64,000 nt of DNA from Pseudomonas endophytica. GTDB taxonomy: Bacteria > Pseudomonadota > Gammaproteobacteria > Pseudomonadales > Pseudomonadaceae. Of this stretch, positions 51,491 to 60,752 are shown piece by piece. The notes under the pieces were generated by a model. The model had not been told where the DNA came from and did no database searches. It worked only from the letters and a program-made list of their open reading frames with translations. The stretch spans positions 37,981 to 101,980 of the forward strand of contig NZ_LLWH01000198.1 in assembly GCF_001411475.1 (NCBI RefSeq), in the 5' to 3' direction. Both the position numbers and the translations under genes were made by a program. Each line of letters starts with the position of its first letter. Within the stretch, counting starts at the first letter, position 1.

Positions 51491-51843
51491 GAGGCTTCCC
51501 TCCAGCCTGCAATACCCAACTCCCAAGCCAAGCTACGACGGATGGCAAGGTCGGGCAGACGTTCACCGGTTTCGATCATGTCAAGGTATGAAGGGCTGAT
51601 GCCCACCGTACGTGCCAACGCCTCTAAACCTAAACCCTTGCTTTCGCGCAAGCCACGCAACTGATCAAGACCTAGCAACTGATGCACAGGCTCTTGTAGC
51701 GCTTGCTCTATTGGTGAGGCAGTGGATGTGAGAGTTGCTGCCGGCTCATTGATACCGGCCGCCTTTAGTAATGCTTGATAGCTTGCCCATGAAAGAACCG
51801 CGTATTCGGGCTCTCCATTGCGCTTGATAATTTGAAGATCCAT
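51487..51843 (-). CDS. helix-turn-helix (XRE) protein with Phd-like N-terminus
   Basis: 118 residues from the ATG at 51843. The first 30 residues ('IIKRNGEPEYAVLSWASYQALLKAAG') resemble the N-terminal dimerisation segment of Phd/YefM antitoxins. Residues about 65-110 form a Cro/C1-type helix-turn-helix ('LRGLRESKGLGLEALARTVGISPSYLDMIETGERLPDL'). It is probably a DNA-binding antitoxin-like or regulatory protein and the first gene of a two-gene operon. A conserved core-genome position argues against a recent mobile toxin-antitoxin module. Confidence 0.78.
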   Translation of the reverse strand: MDLQIIKRNGEPEYAVLSWASYQALLKAAGINEPAATLTSTASPIEQALQEPVHQLLGLDQLRGLRESKGLGLEALARTVGISPSYLDMIETGERLPDLAIRRSLAWELGIAGWREAS

Positions 51844-51989
51844 TGCTAACCCCGTCAGATTCGTGCACATATCAAGTCGGAATTTTCCTTAGAAGCTTAA
51901 TCCTAACAGCCGACGAGGTCTTCGGGGTTTTTGATCTCACTGTCTGTATTTGCAATCAACATTGGAATAAGCCCGATGAGCGGCAAATG

Positions 51990-52012
51990 TTATCCACACA
52001 AATTGTGGATAA
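51990..52012. other. inverted pair of consensus DnaA boxes
   Basis: TTATCCACA (51990-51998) and TGTGGATAA (52004-52012) are both perfect consensus DnaA boxes, head to head with a 5-base spacer. They lie in a 573-base gap without genes between the XRE unit and the FKBP gene. Binding by DnaA is predicted from the motif only; no dnaA, dnaN or other origin gene is near. Confidence 0.65.
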
Positions 52013-52214
52013 CCTTGTGAACAGAGCTGATTTTTATCTCTGAAAGCCACGCCCTATAAGGGCTGCGCTCAGATCGGGCATTTTTCACACACATAAAAAA
52101 ACCCATAAATTCATTGACTTGGTAGTCAACAACTACTAGTCAGCAGAAGATAGAGGCTCAGTAACCGCTGGTCGGGTACGCCGATGAATGGCTCAACTTG
52201 GCCGACCAGAAACG

Positions 52215-52399
52215 ACAACGCCCCGTAAGAAGAGCAAAGCTGTTCACTTAAGAAAAGCGCACGACAGCTGTAGGAGCAGCCGATCGACGCTCGATTGCTC
52301 GCGATCAGTTAAACATCAAAAGATCGCGAGCAAACTCGCTCCTACACTGTAGGACTTTTACTTAAGTGAACAGCAATGCCCTTAAGTACGGGGCGTTGC
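52215..52399. repeat. nested inverted repeat with REP core, 3' of the FKBP gene
   Basis: Three pairs of arms are nested. AACGCCCCGT (52217) pairs with ACGGGGCGTT (52388-52397), GCTGTTCACTTAAG (52239-52252) with CTTAAGTGAACAGC (52361-52374), and TGTAGGAGC (52269) with GCTCCTACA (52338-52346). The outer arms look like an original terminator (the minus-strand FKBP gene ends at 52417) into which a REP element was inserted. Confidence 0.75.
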
Positions 52400-52416
52400 T
52401 TTAAGACAAAAGCTGC

Positions 52417-53136
52417 TTATTTGGCAGCATCTGCCTCTGGTTTTGTTGGGTCTTTGATGCCCAGCAGTTCCAGATCGAATACCAGCACCGAGTTGGCTGG
52501 AATCGCCGGGCTTGGGCTTTGCGCGCCGTAGGCCAGCTCACTAGGGATGTACAACTTGTACTTCTCGCCTACATGCATCAGTTGCAGACCTTCAACCCAG
52601 CCTGGGATCACGCCGCTTACTGGCAGATCGATCGGAGTACCGCGCTCAACCGAGCTGTCGAACACTTTGCCGTCAATCAGCTTGCCTTCGTAGTGAACGG
52701 TCACCACGTCAGTCGCTTTAGGCTGAGGGCCATCGGCTTTTTTGATCACTTCGTACTGTAAGCCAGAAGCGGTCGTTACAACCCCAGCTTTCTTGGCGTT
52801 TTCTTCTAGGAACTTTTTACCTGCTGCAGAGGCCTCGTCGCTCATCTTGGTCAGACGCTCTTCAGCACGTTTTTGCAGGGCGGCGAACGCTTCGATCAGT
52901 TCGTCATCCTTAAGCTTTTGTTCTTTCTTGCCAACGGCATCTTCGATGCCCAAGGCGACGGCTTTGGAATCTAAATCATCCATGCCTTCTTGAGCCAGAC
53001 TTTTGCCCATGTTCAGGCCAATGCCGTAAGAGGCTTTTTGCGCCGGGGTTTTCAGCTCTACGCTGGTCTGCGAATCACAACCCGCCAGTACCAGGCTTAC
53101 CAGAGCCACAGCTGCCGCCAACCGATGCTGTTTCAT
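52417..53136 (-). CDS. FKBP-type peptidyl-prolyl isomerase, lipoprotein
   Basis: 239 residues from the ATG at 53136, with AAGGAA 5 bases upstream; the frame is open to 53220 but the lipoprotein signal fixes the start. Lipobox 'LVLAGC' places the lipidated Cys at residue 20. The N-terminal helical dimerisation domain (about 40-125, 'KASYGIGLNMGKSLAQEG') and the C-terminal FKBP domain ('VVTVHYEGKLIDGKVFDSS', 'WVEGLQLMHVGEKYKLYIPSELAYG', 'VFDLELLGI') follow FkpA/FklB/Mip-type proteins. It catalyses proline isomerisation in the periplasm. An outer-membrane anchor is likely. Confidence 0.93.
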   Translation of the reverse strand: MKQHRLAAAVALVSLVLAGCDSQTSVELKTPAQKASYGIGLNMGKSLAQEGMDDLDSKAVALGIEDAVGKKEQKLKDDELIEAFAALQKRAEERLTKMSDEASAAGKKFLEENAKKAGVVTTASGLQYEVIKKADGPQPKATDVVTVHYEGKLIDGKVFDSSVERGTPIDLPVSGVIPGWVEGLQLMHVGEKYKLYIPSELAYGAQSPSPAIPANSVLVFDLELLGIKDPTKPEADAAK

Positions 53137-53393
53137 GCTATTTCCTTGTTCATGCGCCAAATGGGCAATCGAATAAAGCCGCGAGCTTATCAGGCGGCCG
53201 CAACCAATGGCTACCGGCATGAGAGGTGCAAATCGCGGATAAGTTCAGGCTTAAAACACAATTCATAATTACCGCAATTATTGCTTACACATCTAGCAAG
53301 CTATCGCTCATCTCGCCCAACACGCCGCCAGCGCTTGATGCTAGTCGCGGGCTCAGGCATAAGACTGGAAAAAATCCTACAAGGAGCGTTACT

Positions 53394-55208
53394 TTGCGAT
53401 TGTTTTACCGTGTGCTTTCAGGGATTGCACTGATCTTGGCACTAGGGCTGTGTATTGTTATTTACTATATCGCCAACCCCAGACTCCCCTTCTACACCGC
53501 GCCCCAGCATGTGCACTACCAAGACCAGTGGAGTGAGGCTGACCGGCAAATTTATTACTACACCCCACAGGGCACGCAAGTTAAAGGCTTGCATTACGAC
53601 TGGTTCAGCGCCCTTGAACTGCCGTTTTCAACACAACGCTTTGCTGCGCCAGAGTATTTAGCCCGCTTTGGGTTTTTGGTCGACCCTAAGCAACAGCCCA
53701 GCGTGGCGAATCCCGCCAACTTACCTGTAGGCTTCACTCGCCACCAAAACCCCGGCAGTAACGTTGAGTACCTGGATATCACCTGCGCCGCGTGTCATAC
53801 CGGCGAACTGCGCTTCAAGGGGCAAGCGCTGCGCATAGACGGTGGCCCGGCACATCACGTGCTGCCCTCCAGCGTACCGACGTTGCGCGGCGGCAGCTTT
53901 GGTCAGGCGTTGGTCGCGAGCCTAGCAGCGACCTACTACAACCCGTGGAAATTTGAACGCTTTGCTCGCAAGGTCTTGGGCGACAATTATGAAGCCGAGC
54001 ACAAACAGTTGCGCAAAGACTTCAAAACCTCGCTGAACACGTTTTTGACGGTGGCCTGGAATGACACTCACCGCGGGCTGTATCCCACTCTAGAAGGGCC
54101 TGGCCGCACCGATGCCTTTGGCCGTATCGCCAATGCCAGCTTCGGTGATGCGATTTCACCCGACAACTATCGCATTGCCAATGCGCCAGTGGACTACCCA
54201 CACCTGTGGGATATCTGGACGTTTGATTGGGTGCAGTGGAATGGCTCAGCCCAACAACCGATGGCACGTAACATTGGCGAAGCCTTGGGCGTTGGCGCCA
54301 CGCTGAATTTCTTCGACAGCCATGGCCAGCCACTGCAAGGCGATGAACGATACCCGTCGAGTGTGAGGGTACATGACTTGAATCTGATTGAAGAAACCTT
54401 GCAAAAACTTAAGCCACCCGTCTGGCCAGAAGATCTGTTCGGCAATATAGATCGTCCGCTGGCAGCTAAAGGTCGCGCACTGTTTGCCGAAAACTGCGCG
54501 GCTTGTCATGTCCCGCCCGTGCTTGAAGAAAAGGGTCGTAAGGTCAAGCAACTGAGAATGTTACCGATTGACGTCATCGGCACCGATCCCAACAGCGCCA
54601 GCAACATCGCAGACAATCGCTATGACCTGAGTGCCCTGCAATGGGACCCAGCTGAATTGGCCGCCCTGAACGTAGAGCTGCTGCCCAAGCAAGAGCAGCC
54701 AATAGACCTGCACCAACTGTCAGTGGCCAAAGGCTTAGCGTACGTCACTGCCTTTGTCGAAAAGCGTGCCTACAAAGACGCCACTGTCGGCCCTGAGGAA
54801 CAGGCTCGCCTCAACGGTTTTGGCCTGCCGATTGGCGTCATGGAGTTGCGCGCCTATAAGGCACGACCGCTGGATGGCGTCTGGGCTACGCCGCCCTATC
54901 TGCACAACGGCTCTGTACCGACGGTGTATCAGTTACTCTCGCCGCAATCAGAGCGCGACCAACGTTTTTATCGCGGGAACGTTGAGTACGATCCGCGCCA
55001 TTTGGGCTACCGCACACAAGCCTTTGAAGGCGGCTTTTTGCTCGACACGCGCATCAGTGGTAACCACAACAGCGGTCATGAGTTTCGCGCTGGGCCACGG
55101 GGTCACGGTGTGATTGGTCGGCAGTTGCAACCCGAAGAGCGCTGGGCATTGATCGAGTACTTAAAAGTGCTTGGCAGCCCGCTCGAACACCAGTTGCCCA
55201 ACCCATAA
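53394..55208 (+). CDS. di-haem c-type cytochrome, RoxA / cytochrome c peroxidase-like
   Basis: 604 residues from the TTG at 53394, with AAGGAG 7 bases upstream; the frame extends to 53226 but codes nothing convincing there. One N-terminal membrane anchor ('VLSGIALILALGLCIVIYYI') exports the protein. Two haem-binding CxxCH motifs occur, 'CAACHTGE' (about residue 130) and 'CAACHVPP' (about 367). The spacing and length match RoxA/CcpA-like di-haem oxidoreductases rather than the shorter classical peroxidase. It may reduce peroxide or oxidise an organic substrate in the periplasm. The next gene (20-base gap) encodes a catalase-like haem protein, supporting an oxidative role. Substrate unknown. 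Confidence 0.88.
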   Translation: MRLFYRVLSGIALILALGLCIVIYYIANPRLPFYTAPQHVHYQDQWSEADRQIYYYTPQGTQVKGLHYDWFSALELPFSTQRFAAPEYLARFGFLVDPKQQPSVANPANLPVGFTRHQNPGSNVEYLDITCAACHTGELRFKGQALRIDGGPAHHVLPSSVPTLRGGSFGQALVASLAATYYNPWKFERFARKVLGDNYEAEHKQLRKDFKTSLNTFLTVAWNDTHRGLYPTLEGPGRTDAFGRIANASFGDAISPDNYRIANAPVDYPHLWDIWTFDWVQWNGSAQQPMARNIGEALGVGATLNFFDSHGQPLQGDERYPSSVRVHDLNLIEETLQKLKPPVWPEDLFGNIDRPLAAKGRALFAENCAACHVPPVLEEKGRKVKQLRMLPIDVIGTDPNSASNIADNRYDLSALQWDPAELAALNVELLPKQEQPIDLHQLSVAKGLAYVTAFVEKRAYKDATVGPEEQARLNGFGLPIGVMELRAYKARPLDGVWATPPYLHNGSVPTVYQLLSPQSERDQRFYRGNVEYDPRHLGYRTQAFEGGFLLDTRISGNHNSGHEFRAGPRGHGVIGRQLQPEERWALIEYLKVLGSPLEHQLPNP

Positions 55209-55228
55209 CGATTTAAAAGGAAGTGTGC

Positions 55229-56365
55229 ATGTTAACCACGATATGGCTTCGACTCGGCACTTGGCTGGGCAAGCTGTTGCTGGCCCTAATTGTGCTGGGG
55301 CTACTGGGCTGGGCGCTGACTACAGGCTGGTATGCCTGGAAGTACCGCGGCCCGGTTTCGGCCCAAGAGCAGATCCCGGCTGATGAGGCGGCGATGACTC
55401 AAGACACGATCCAGACAGCAATCAGAATCGTCGATCAACATCGCGATAACACGCGTTATTTGCGTGACGCCCACGCCAAAGCGCATGGCTGTGTGAAAGC
55501 CCAAGTCAAGGTACTGGAAGACCTCGACCCTTCGTTGCGCCAAGGCGTATTCAAGACGCCAGGCCAGACCTGGCAAGCAGTCATGCGCCTGTCCAACGGT
55601 AACGCTTACCCGCAATTTGACAGCATTCGCGACGCTCGCGGCATGGCGATCAAATTGCAGGACGTGCCGGGAGCGCAATTGATGCCGAGTCAGCAAGGAC
55701 GTGCCGAGCAAGACTTTGTGATGTTCAACCATCCCAACTTCTTCGTCAGCGACGTGGCAGAGTATCGTCAGAACATCGCGGCCCAAGCCGACGGTAAAAA
55801 AGTGCTGGCGTTTTTCCCGTCTTGGGACCCGCGCAGTTGGCAAGTACGCCATCTGTTTATCGCATTGGCTACCCTGGCTCCCGCGCCTGCAAGCCCAACA
55901 CAGACCACCTACTACTCGGTGTCGCCTTACAAGTTCGGGACGGCCAATGCCAAATTCAGAGTTGCGCCGGACGCAGACAACTGCCCGGCGTACGACCTGC
56001 CCAAACAGAATCAGGCACTGCCGAACTTCTTGCGCAATGCCTTGGCTCAGCAGCTCTCTACAGACCGGATGCCCGCCTGCTTTGTGTTGCAGATCCAGCG
56101 CCAGAACGCCAATCGGTACATGCCTATTGAAGACACCAGCATCGAATGGAAAGCCTCAGATGCGGCCTTCCAGACCGTGGCGCGGATCACTGTAGAGCCT
56201 CAAGACTTCGACACGCCAAGCCAAAACTTAGCCTGTGACAACCTGTCGTTTAACCCTTGGCACGGGCTCGAGGAACATCGACCGATTGGCGGTATCAATC
56301 GTTTACGTAAAGCCGTTTACGACTCGGTCAGCCAATACCGCCATGCTCGTAACGCTGAGCAGTAA
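55229..56365 (+). CDS. catalase-family haem protein, membrane-anchored or exported
   Basis: 378 residues from the ATG at 55229, with AAGGAAG upstream. An N-terminal membrane segment ('LGKLLLALIVLGLLGWAL') precedes a catalase-related core: 'RDAHAKAHGCVKAQVKVLED' contains the distal His region, and 'MRLSNGNAYPQFDSIRDARGMAIKL' the following block. Further marks are 'DFVMFNHPNFFV' and the late 'CDNLSFNPWHGLEEHRPIGGINRLRKAVYDSVSQYR', where Arg/Tyr proximal ligands are expected. It is shorter than true catalases and belongs to the SrpA-like/minimal group, often peroxidases. It pairs with the di-haem cytochrome upstream in one operon. Confidence 0.9.
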   Translation: MLTTIWLRLGTWLGKLLLALIVLGLLGWALTTGWYAWKYRGPVSAQEQIPADEAAMTQDTIQTAIRIVDQHRDNTRYLRDAHAKAHGCVKAQVKVLEDLDPSLRQGVFKTPGQTWQAVMRLSNGNAYPQFDSIRDARGMAIKLQDVPGAQLMPSQQGRAEQDFVMFNHPNFFVSDVAEYRQNIAAQADGKKVLAFFPSWDPRSWQVRHLFIALATLAPAPASPTQTTYYSVSPYKFGTANAKFRVAPDADNCPAYDLPKQNQALPNFLRNALAQQLSTDRMPACFVLQIQRQNANRYMPIEDTSIEWKASDAAFQTVARITVEPQDFDTPSQNLACDNLSFNPWHGLEEHRPIGGINRLRKAVYDSVSQYRHARNAEQ

Positions 56366-56403
56366 CAGCCACAGCCCCGCGCCCGGGTGTCAATTCGGGC
56401 GCT

Positions 56404-57387
<984 letters not shown>

Positions 57388-57492
57388 TCAGAGCAAATAG
57401 GCGCCATGAGTATCGGCGGCGATATATAACTATATGGAAGGTCAGAAGAATAAATCTAGAACTTTTTTATCGTTTTTAGCCATTCGCCACCT

Positions 57493-57901
57493 TCACCCAT
57501 CGCCACGACGCCGACGCTGTAGCAGAGGTACTAGATATACCGGCATCTGCGCCTGCTCTACGACGCGGGCTGCAGTACGCCCCAAATGGTTATTCCCCCC
57601 ATTGGGCTGGCCATGGCTGCCGAGAATGAGCAGCATCATCGGGTAATTCATCTCGCAGGCTATCGAGTACACGCTGCTCAATGTTTGACAGCATGGTGGT
57701 CATACCCTGGCGTTGCAGTTCATTTAACGCCTGCTCGTCAAGGTAGCTCTGTAATACCGACTCGGCGAACAGCCCCATTGGTTCCACCACGTGAAGCACA
57801 TACAAATCTGCCTTAAAACTGCGGGCCAAGCCTAAAGCGTGCTGCATCACAACCGGAGCATAAATGCCGAGGTCTGTGGCGTAGAGTATCGAACGAATCA
57901 T
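57493..57901 (-). pseudogene. universal stress protein gene broken by an internal deletion with frameshift
   Basis: From the ATG at 57901 (GAGGAGG upstream) the first ~95 codons read as a normal UspA-fold N-terminus: 'MIRSILYATDLGIYAPVVMQ', 'VLHVVEPMGLFAESVLQSYL', 'NIEQRVLDSLRDELP'. That frame then runs into 'HSRQPWPAQWGE' and stops at 57590. In another frame the family's end appears: 'LILGSHGQPNGGNNHLGRTAARVVEQAQMPVYLVPLLQRRRRGDG', with the ATP-binding G-x2-G-x9-G(S/T)-like segment. About 40 residues expected between them are missing, so a deletion fused the halves out of frame. A sequencing error alone would not explain the missing stretch. Confidence 0.82.
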
Positions 57902-58031
57902 GCGACCTCCTCGACAAGTAGTTGTGGCCGAGATCAACTCAGCTTAGCAGCGCTCAGAGAAGTTCGATGACCCGCGTGATGGGTAAAGTGCGGGGTTAAC
58001 CGTAGGCTAAATCCATCAGGTGATGAAAGGT

Positions 58032-58367
58032 TCAGGGCAGATCGTCAGGCTCGCGCAATAAGACCAGCTTAATGTGGCGCGTCAGCTCGCCTTGGTTCAG
58101 GCGCGCGTTCAACTGACCGTAAAATGCGCCATCACGTACCACAAACAGCGCCGGCAAGTGGAAGATTTCATAACGCTCGACCAGCCCGCCGTTTTCACCG
58201 GCGTCGATCCAATACAACTGGTCGATGGGTAACTGCAGGTTGGGCAACAGGTTGTGCGCCATACGGCAACTCGAACATCCGGTACTGGTGAATACCACTA
58301 ACGAGGTGCCGGGTTGGCTCAACAGGCGCTGGTCTGCATCAAAGTCAGTCAATTGCATTTCAGTCAC
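58032..58367 (-). CDS. thioredoxin-fold protein with CSSC active site
   Basis: 111 residues from the GTG at 58367, or 108 from the ATG at 58358. 'LVVFTSTGCSSCRMAHNLLPNL' has the redox-active CxxC (about residues 31-34). 'YEIFHLPALFVVRDG' carries the cis-proline after Leu, and a C-terminal helix follows. It is small and without a signal peptide, hence a cytoplasmic thiol-disulfide or monitoring role. Serines between the cysteines differ from the GP of thioredoxin, which shifts the redox potential. It is divergent from the PilZ gene. Confidence 0.85.
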   Translation of the reverse strand: MTEMQLTDFDADQRLLSQPGTSLVVFTSTGCSSCRMAHNLLPNLQLPIDQLYWIDAGENGGLVERYEIFHLPALFVVRDGAFYGQLNARLNQGELTRHIKLVLLREPDDLP

Positions 58368-58416
58368 TATACTCAGAAAAACAACATCAAATTGCTAGCA
58401 CTTGGAGTGTGTGTAC

Positions 58417-58866
58417 ATGGGTCGCTTTTTACCTCACCCAGACGATGTGCCTGTCCAGATTACCCCTCGTAAACACGCCTCTCTTGCGCGCCAGAAGCTG
58501 CACTCTATCAGCCTCGGCGGTGTCGCTTGTAACAGTGATAGAGGCTGGCGGCGCGGCGCGGCAGTTGATATGTACATGCCAACCTTGGGCGAAGCCGCGC
58601 ATTATCCTGGCTATATAGCCTGGTGTGAAAAGCGTGCCGAGGGTTATCGCATAGGGGTGGCTTTTACCGATGATCAAACCTTATTTGGTGCGCGCATGGG
58701 TGAGCAGGTTTGCCAGATCGAACACTATTCCCGTCTGCAGCATCAGTCCAACCTCCCATCCAACAGCCAGCAAACGCTGGCCCTAGAGTGGATTAACCGA
58801 CACGCCGCAGAGTTTTCTCAAGAGACTGTGGATCGTGTATTAGGCACTGTCGATGCATCAGCCTGA
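58417..58866 (+). CDS. PilZ-like domain protein (possible cyclic-di-GMP effector)
   Basis: 149 residues from the ATG at 58417, with TTGGAG upstream; a TTG-type start 5 codons earlier is less likely. The N-terminal half resembles PilZ: an Arg-containing 'TPRKHASLARQKLHSISLGGVAC' covers the [D/N]xSxxG-like strand as 'SISLGG', followed by 'GAAVDMYMPTLG' and 'YPGYIAWCEKRAEGYRIGVAFTDD'. The canonical RxxxR is not clear, so c-di-GMP binding is uncertain. The C-terminal 50 residues are helical. It sits between the thioredoxin-like and DAHP synthase genes. Confidence 0.75.
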   Translation: MGRFLPHPDDVPVQITPRKHASLARQKLHSISLGGVACNSDRGWRRGAAVDMYMPTLGEAAHYPGYIAWCEKRAEGYRIGVAFTDDQTLFGARMGEQVCQIEHYSRLQHQSNLPSNSQQTLALEWINRHAAEFSQETVDRVLGTVDASA

Positions 58867-59024
58867 ACCCTGATACAAATCGCGCCGGATTAAACCAGTG
58901 GCTGCCCATTGTCCAATTACCGGTTAACGCGTTAAGGTTCCGCTCCCCGATGCGCTCAATCATGCTGTGCTCCGCCGCACGGGGATCGCTGGCGGCCGGC
59001 ACCCGTGACCTGACGAGTAACACG

Positions 59025-60101
59025 ATGGCTGATTTACCGATCGACGACCTAAACGTTGCCTCCAACGAAACCCTGATCACACCTGCACAGCTCAAACGCG
59101 AGATTCCTCTCAGCGCAGCAGCACTGCATACCGTGAACAAAGGGCGCGAGGTGATTCGCAATATCCTTGATGGCAAAGACCATCGCCTGTTCGTTGTTAT
59201 CGGGCCTTGCTCGATCCACGACCTTAAAGCGGCTCATGAGTACGCCGAGCGGCTGAAGGTGCTCGCGGAGCAAGTCAGCGACACGCTGTATCTAGTGATG
59301 CGCGTTTATTTTGAAAAACCACGTACCACCGTGGGCTGGAAGGGTCTGATTAACGATCCGTATCTGGACGACTCTTTCAAAATCGAAGACGGCCTGCACA
59401 TTGGCCGAAAACTACTGCTGGACCTGGCTGAGATGGGCCTGCCAACGGCCACTGAAGCCCTTGATCCAATTTCCCCGCAGTACCTGCAAGACCTTATCAG
59501 CTGGTCAGCGATTGGGGCGCGTACCACCGAATCACAAACTCACCGCGAGATGGCCTCCGGTCTGTCTTCGGCAGTAGGTTTTAAAAACGGCACGGATGGC
59601 GGGCTTACCGTCGCCATCAACGCTTTGCAGTCGGTCTCTAACCCGCACCGTTTCTTGGGCATCAATCAAGAAGGCGGCGTGTCAATCGTGACTACCAAGG
59701 GTAATGCCTACGGGCACGTGGTATTGCGCGGTGGCAATGGCAAGCCCAATTATGATTCGGTCAGCGTGGCAGTTTGCGAGCAAGCGTTGGCTAAAGCAAA
59801 AATCATCCCGAACATCATGGTCGATTGCAGCCACGCCAACTCCAACAAGGATCCGGCACTGCAACCGTTGGTGATGGAGAACGTTGCGAATCAGATCCTT
59901 GAAGGTAATCAGTCGATTATTGGCCTGATGGTCGAAAGTCACCTGAATTGGGGTTGCCAGGCGATCCCTAAAAACCTTGATGATCTTAAGTACGGTGTTT
60001 CGATCACCGATGCCTGCATTGACTGGGAGAGCACCCAAAGCACCTTGCTCAGCATGCATGCCAAGCTCAAGGACGTGCTGCCTAAGCGGGCGCGCGGCTG
60101 A
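59025..60101 (+). CDS. 3-deoxy-7-phosphoheptulonate (DAHP) synthase, class I
   Basis: 358 residues from the ATG at 59025; the frame runs back to 58950 but without family support. It condenses phosphoenolpyruvate with erythrose 4-phosphate, the first step of the shikimate pathway. The class I core is intact: 'VIGPCSIHD' (about 64), 'MRVYFEKPRTTVGWKGLINDP', 'SWSAIGARTTESQTHREMASGLS', 'GFKNGTDGG', 'VDCSHANSNKD' (metal ligand Cys/His) and 'GVSITDACIDWEST'. It is of the AroF/G/H type, feedback-regulated by an aromatic amino acid; which one cannot be read from sequence by eye. Confidence 0.95.
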   Translation: MADLPIDDLNVASNETLITPAQLKREIPLSAAALHTVNKGREVIRNILDGKDHRLFVVIGPCSIHDLKAAHEYAERLKVLAEQVSDTLYLVMRVYFEKPRTTVGWKGLINDPYLDDSFKIEDGLHIGRKLLLDLAEMGLPTATEALDPISPQYLQDLISWSAIGARTTESQTHREMASGLSSAVGFKNGTDGGLTVAINALQSVSNPHRFLGINQEGGVSIVTTKGNAYGHVVLRGGNGKPNYDSVSVAVCEQALAKAKIIPNIMVDCSHANSNKDPALQPLVMENVANQILEGNQSIIGLMVESHLNWGCQAIPKNLDDLKYGVSITDACIDWESTQSTLLSMHAKLKDVLPKRARG

Positions 60102-60116
60102 TTAATCAGCGCGTAA

Positions 60117-60145
60117 AAAACGCCGGGTAAGCCCGGCGTTTTTTT
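60117..60145. terminator. terminator between DAHP synthase and GNAT genes
   Basis: AACGCCGGG and CCCGGCGTT form a 9-bp stem with a short loop, followed by TTTTTT on the plus strand and AAAAAA on the other side. It suits both convergent genes. Confidence 0.9.
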
Positions 60146-60153
60146 ATGCTATT

Positions 60154-60435
60154 TCAGGTCTTAGCCTGACTGCGCTTGTGACGCTCCATATAGCGCTCTA
60201 CGTATGAGCACGAAGGGATCACCTCGTAGCCCATTTTCTCGGCGTAGTCGAGCGCCTGCTCGGTCAAAGCGGCCGCGATACCACGGCCACGCAGGGCGTT
60301 GGGTACAAATGTGCGGTATATATCCAAAGTCTGCTTACCCAAATCCATGTAGGTCAGGTAGGCGCGGTGACCGTCAACAGTGGTCTCAAACTGGTGACCT
60401 GCCTGGTCATGGTGGATGGACAGCGCCTCGCTCAT
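60154..60435 (-). CDS. GNAT-family N-acetyltransferase, short (YjdJ-like)
   Basis: 93 residues from the ATG at 60435, with GAGGAG upstream; the adjacent ATG at 60438 is equivalent. The short single-domain GNAT fold shows the acetyl-CoA loop 'VPNALRGRGIAAALTEQALDYAE' (R/Q-x2-G-x-G/A) and 'YEVIPSCSYVERYMERH', typical of the COG2388/YjdJ class. The physiological acceptor is unknown. Likely cytoplasmic. It is convergent with the DAHP synthase gene. Confidence 0.9.
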   Translation of the reverse strand: MSEALSIHHDQAGHQFETTVDGHRAYLTYMDLGKQTLDIYRTFVPNALRGRGIAAALTEQALDYAEKMGYEVIPSCSYVERYMERHKRSQAKT

Positions 60436-60713
60436 CATTACTCCTCGCGGGTCTTGGACTGTGGCCTCTACCTTACTCATGTTTTTGTGTCGAGGGAACC
60501 CAGAGGCTGGTCCATATCATTGAAGTCATACGACAACGGGAACAGTTCCGAAACCTACACATTGACAGCAGTCGGGACGCCGACAGACACAATTAATATT
60601 AGTCGCTCTCGCAATTCATGCGCGGTGTGTGCTCGTGCGCAGAGACAAACGGATCACACCCATCTCTCAAAGGATGTTCCAGACACTGCAACAGAGACGC
60701 TCACTTAACACTT

Positions 60714-60752
60714 TTCGCAAGGTCGAAGCTAAGACGCATTCGATCTTGCGAA
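60714..60752. other. 14-bp stem-loop in the gap before oprI
   Basis: TTCGCAAGGTCGAA and TTCGATCTTGCGAA pair at 13 of 14 positions plus one G-T, with an 11-base loop. It lies in the 550-base gap between the GNAT and oprI genes, which holds no convincing gene. There is no T-run, so a terminator is unlikely. An operator, RNA structure or old repeat are all possible. Confidence 0.4.

Noticed and set aside
51844..52416. Possible chromosomal origin of replication because of the DnaA boxes
   Set aside because: Only two boxes, no cluster, no dnaA/dnaN/rpmH/gidA neighbours and no clear A+T-rich unwinding region.
57434..57646. Plus-strand frames across the broken universal stress gene
   Set aside because: Antisense to the recognisable UspA-fold remnants and without start signals.
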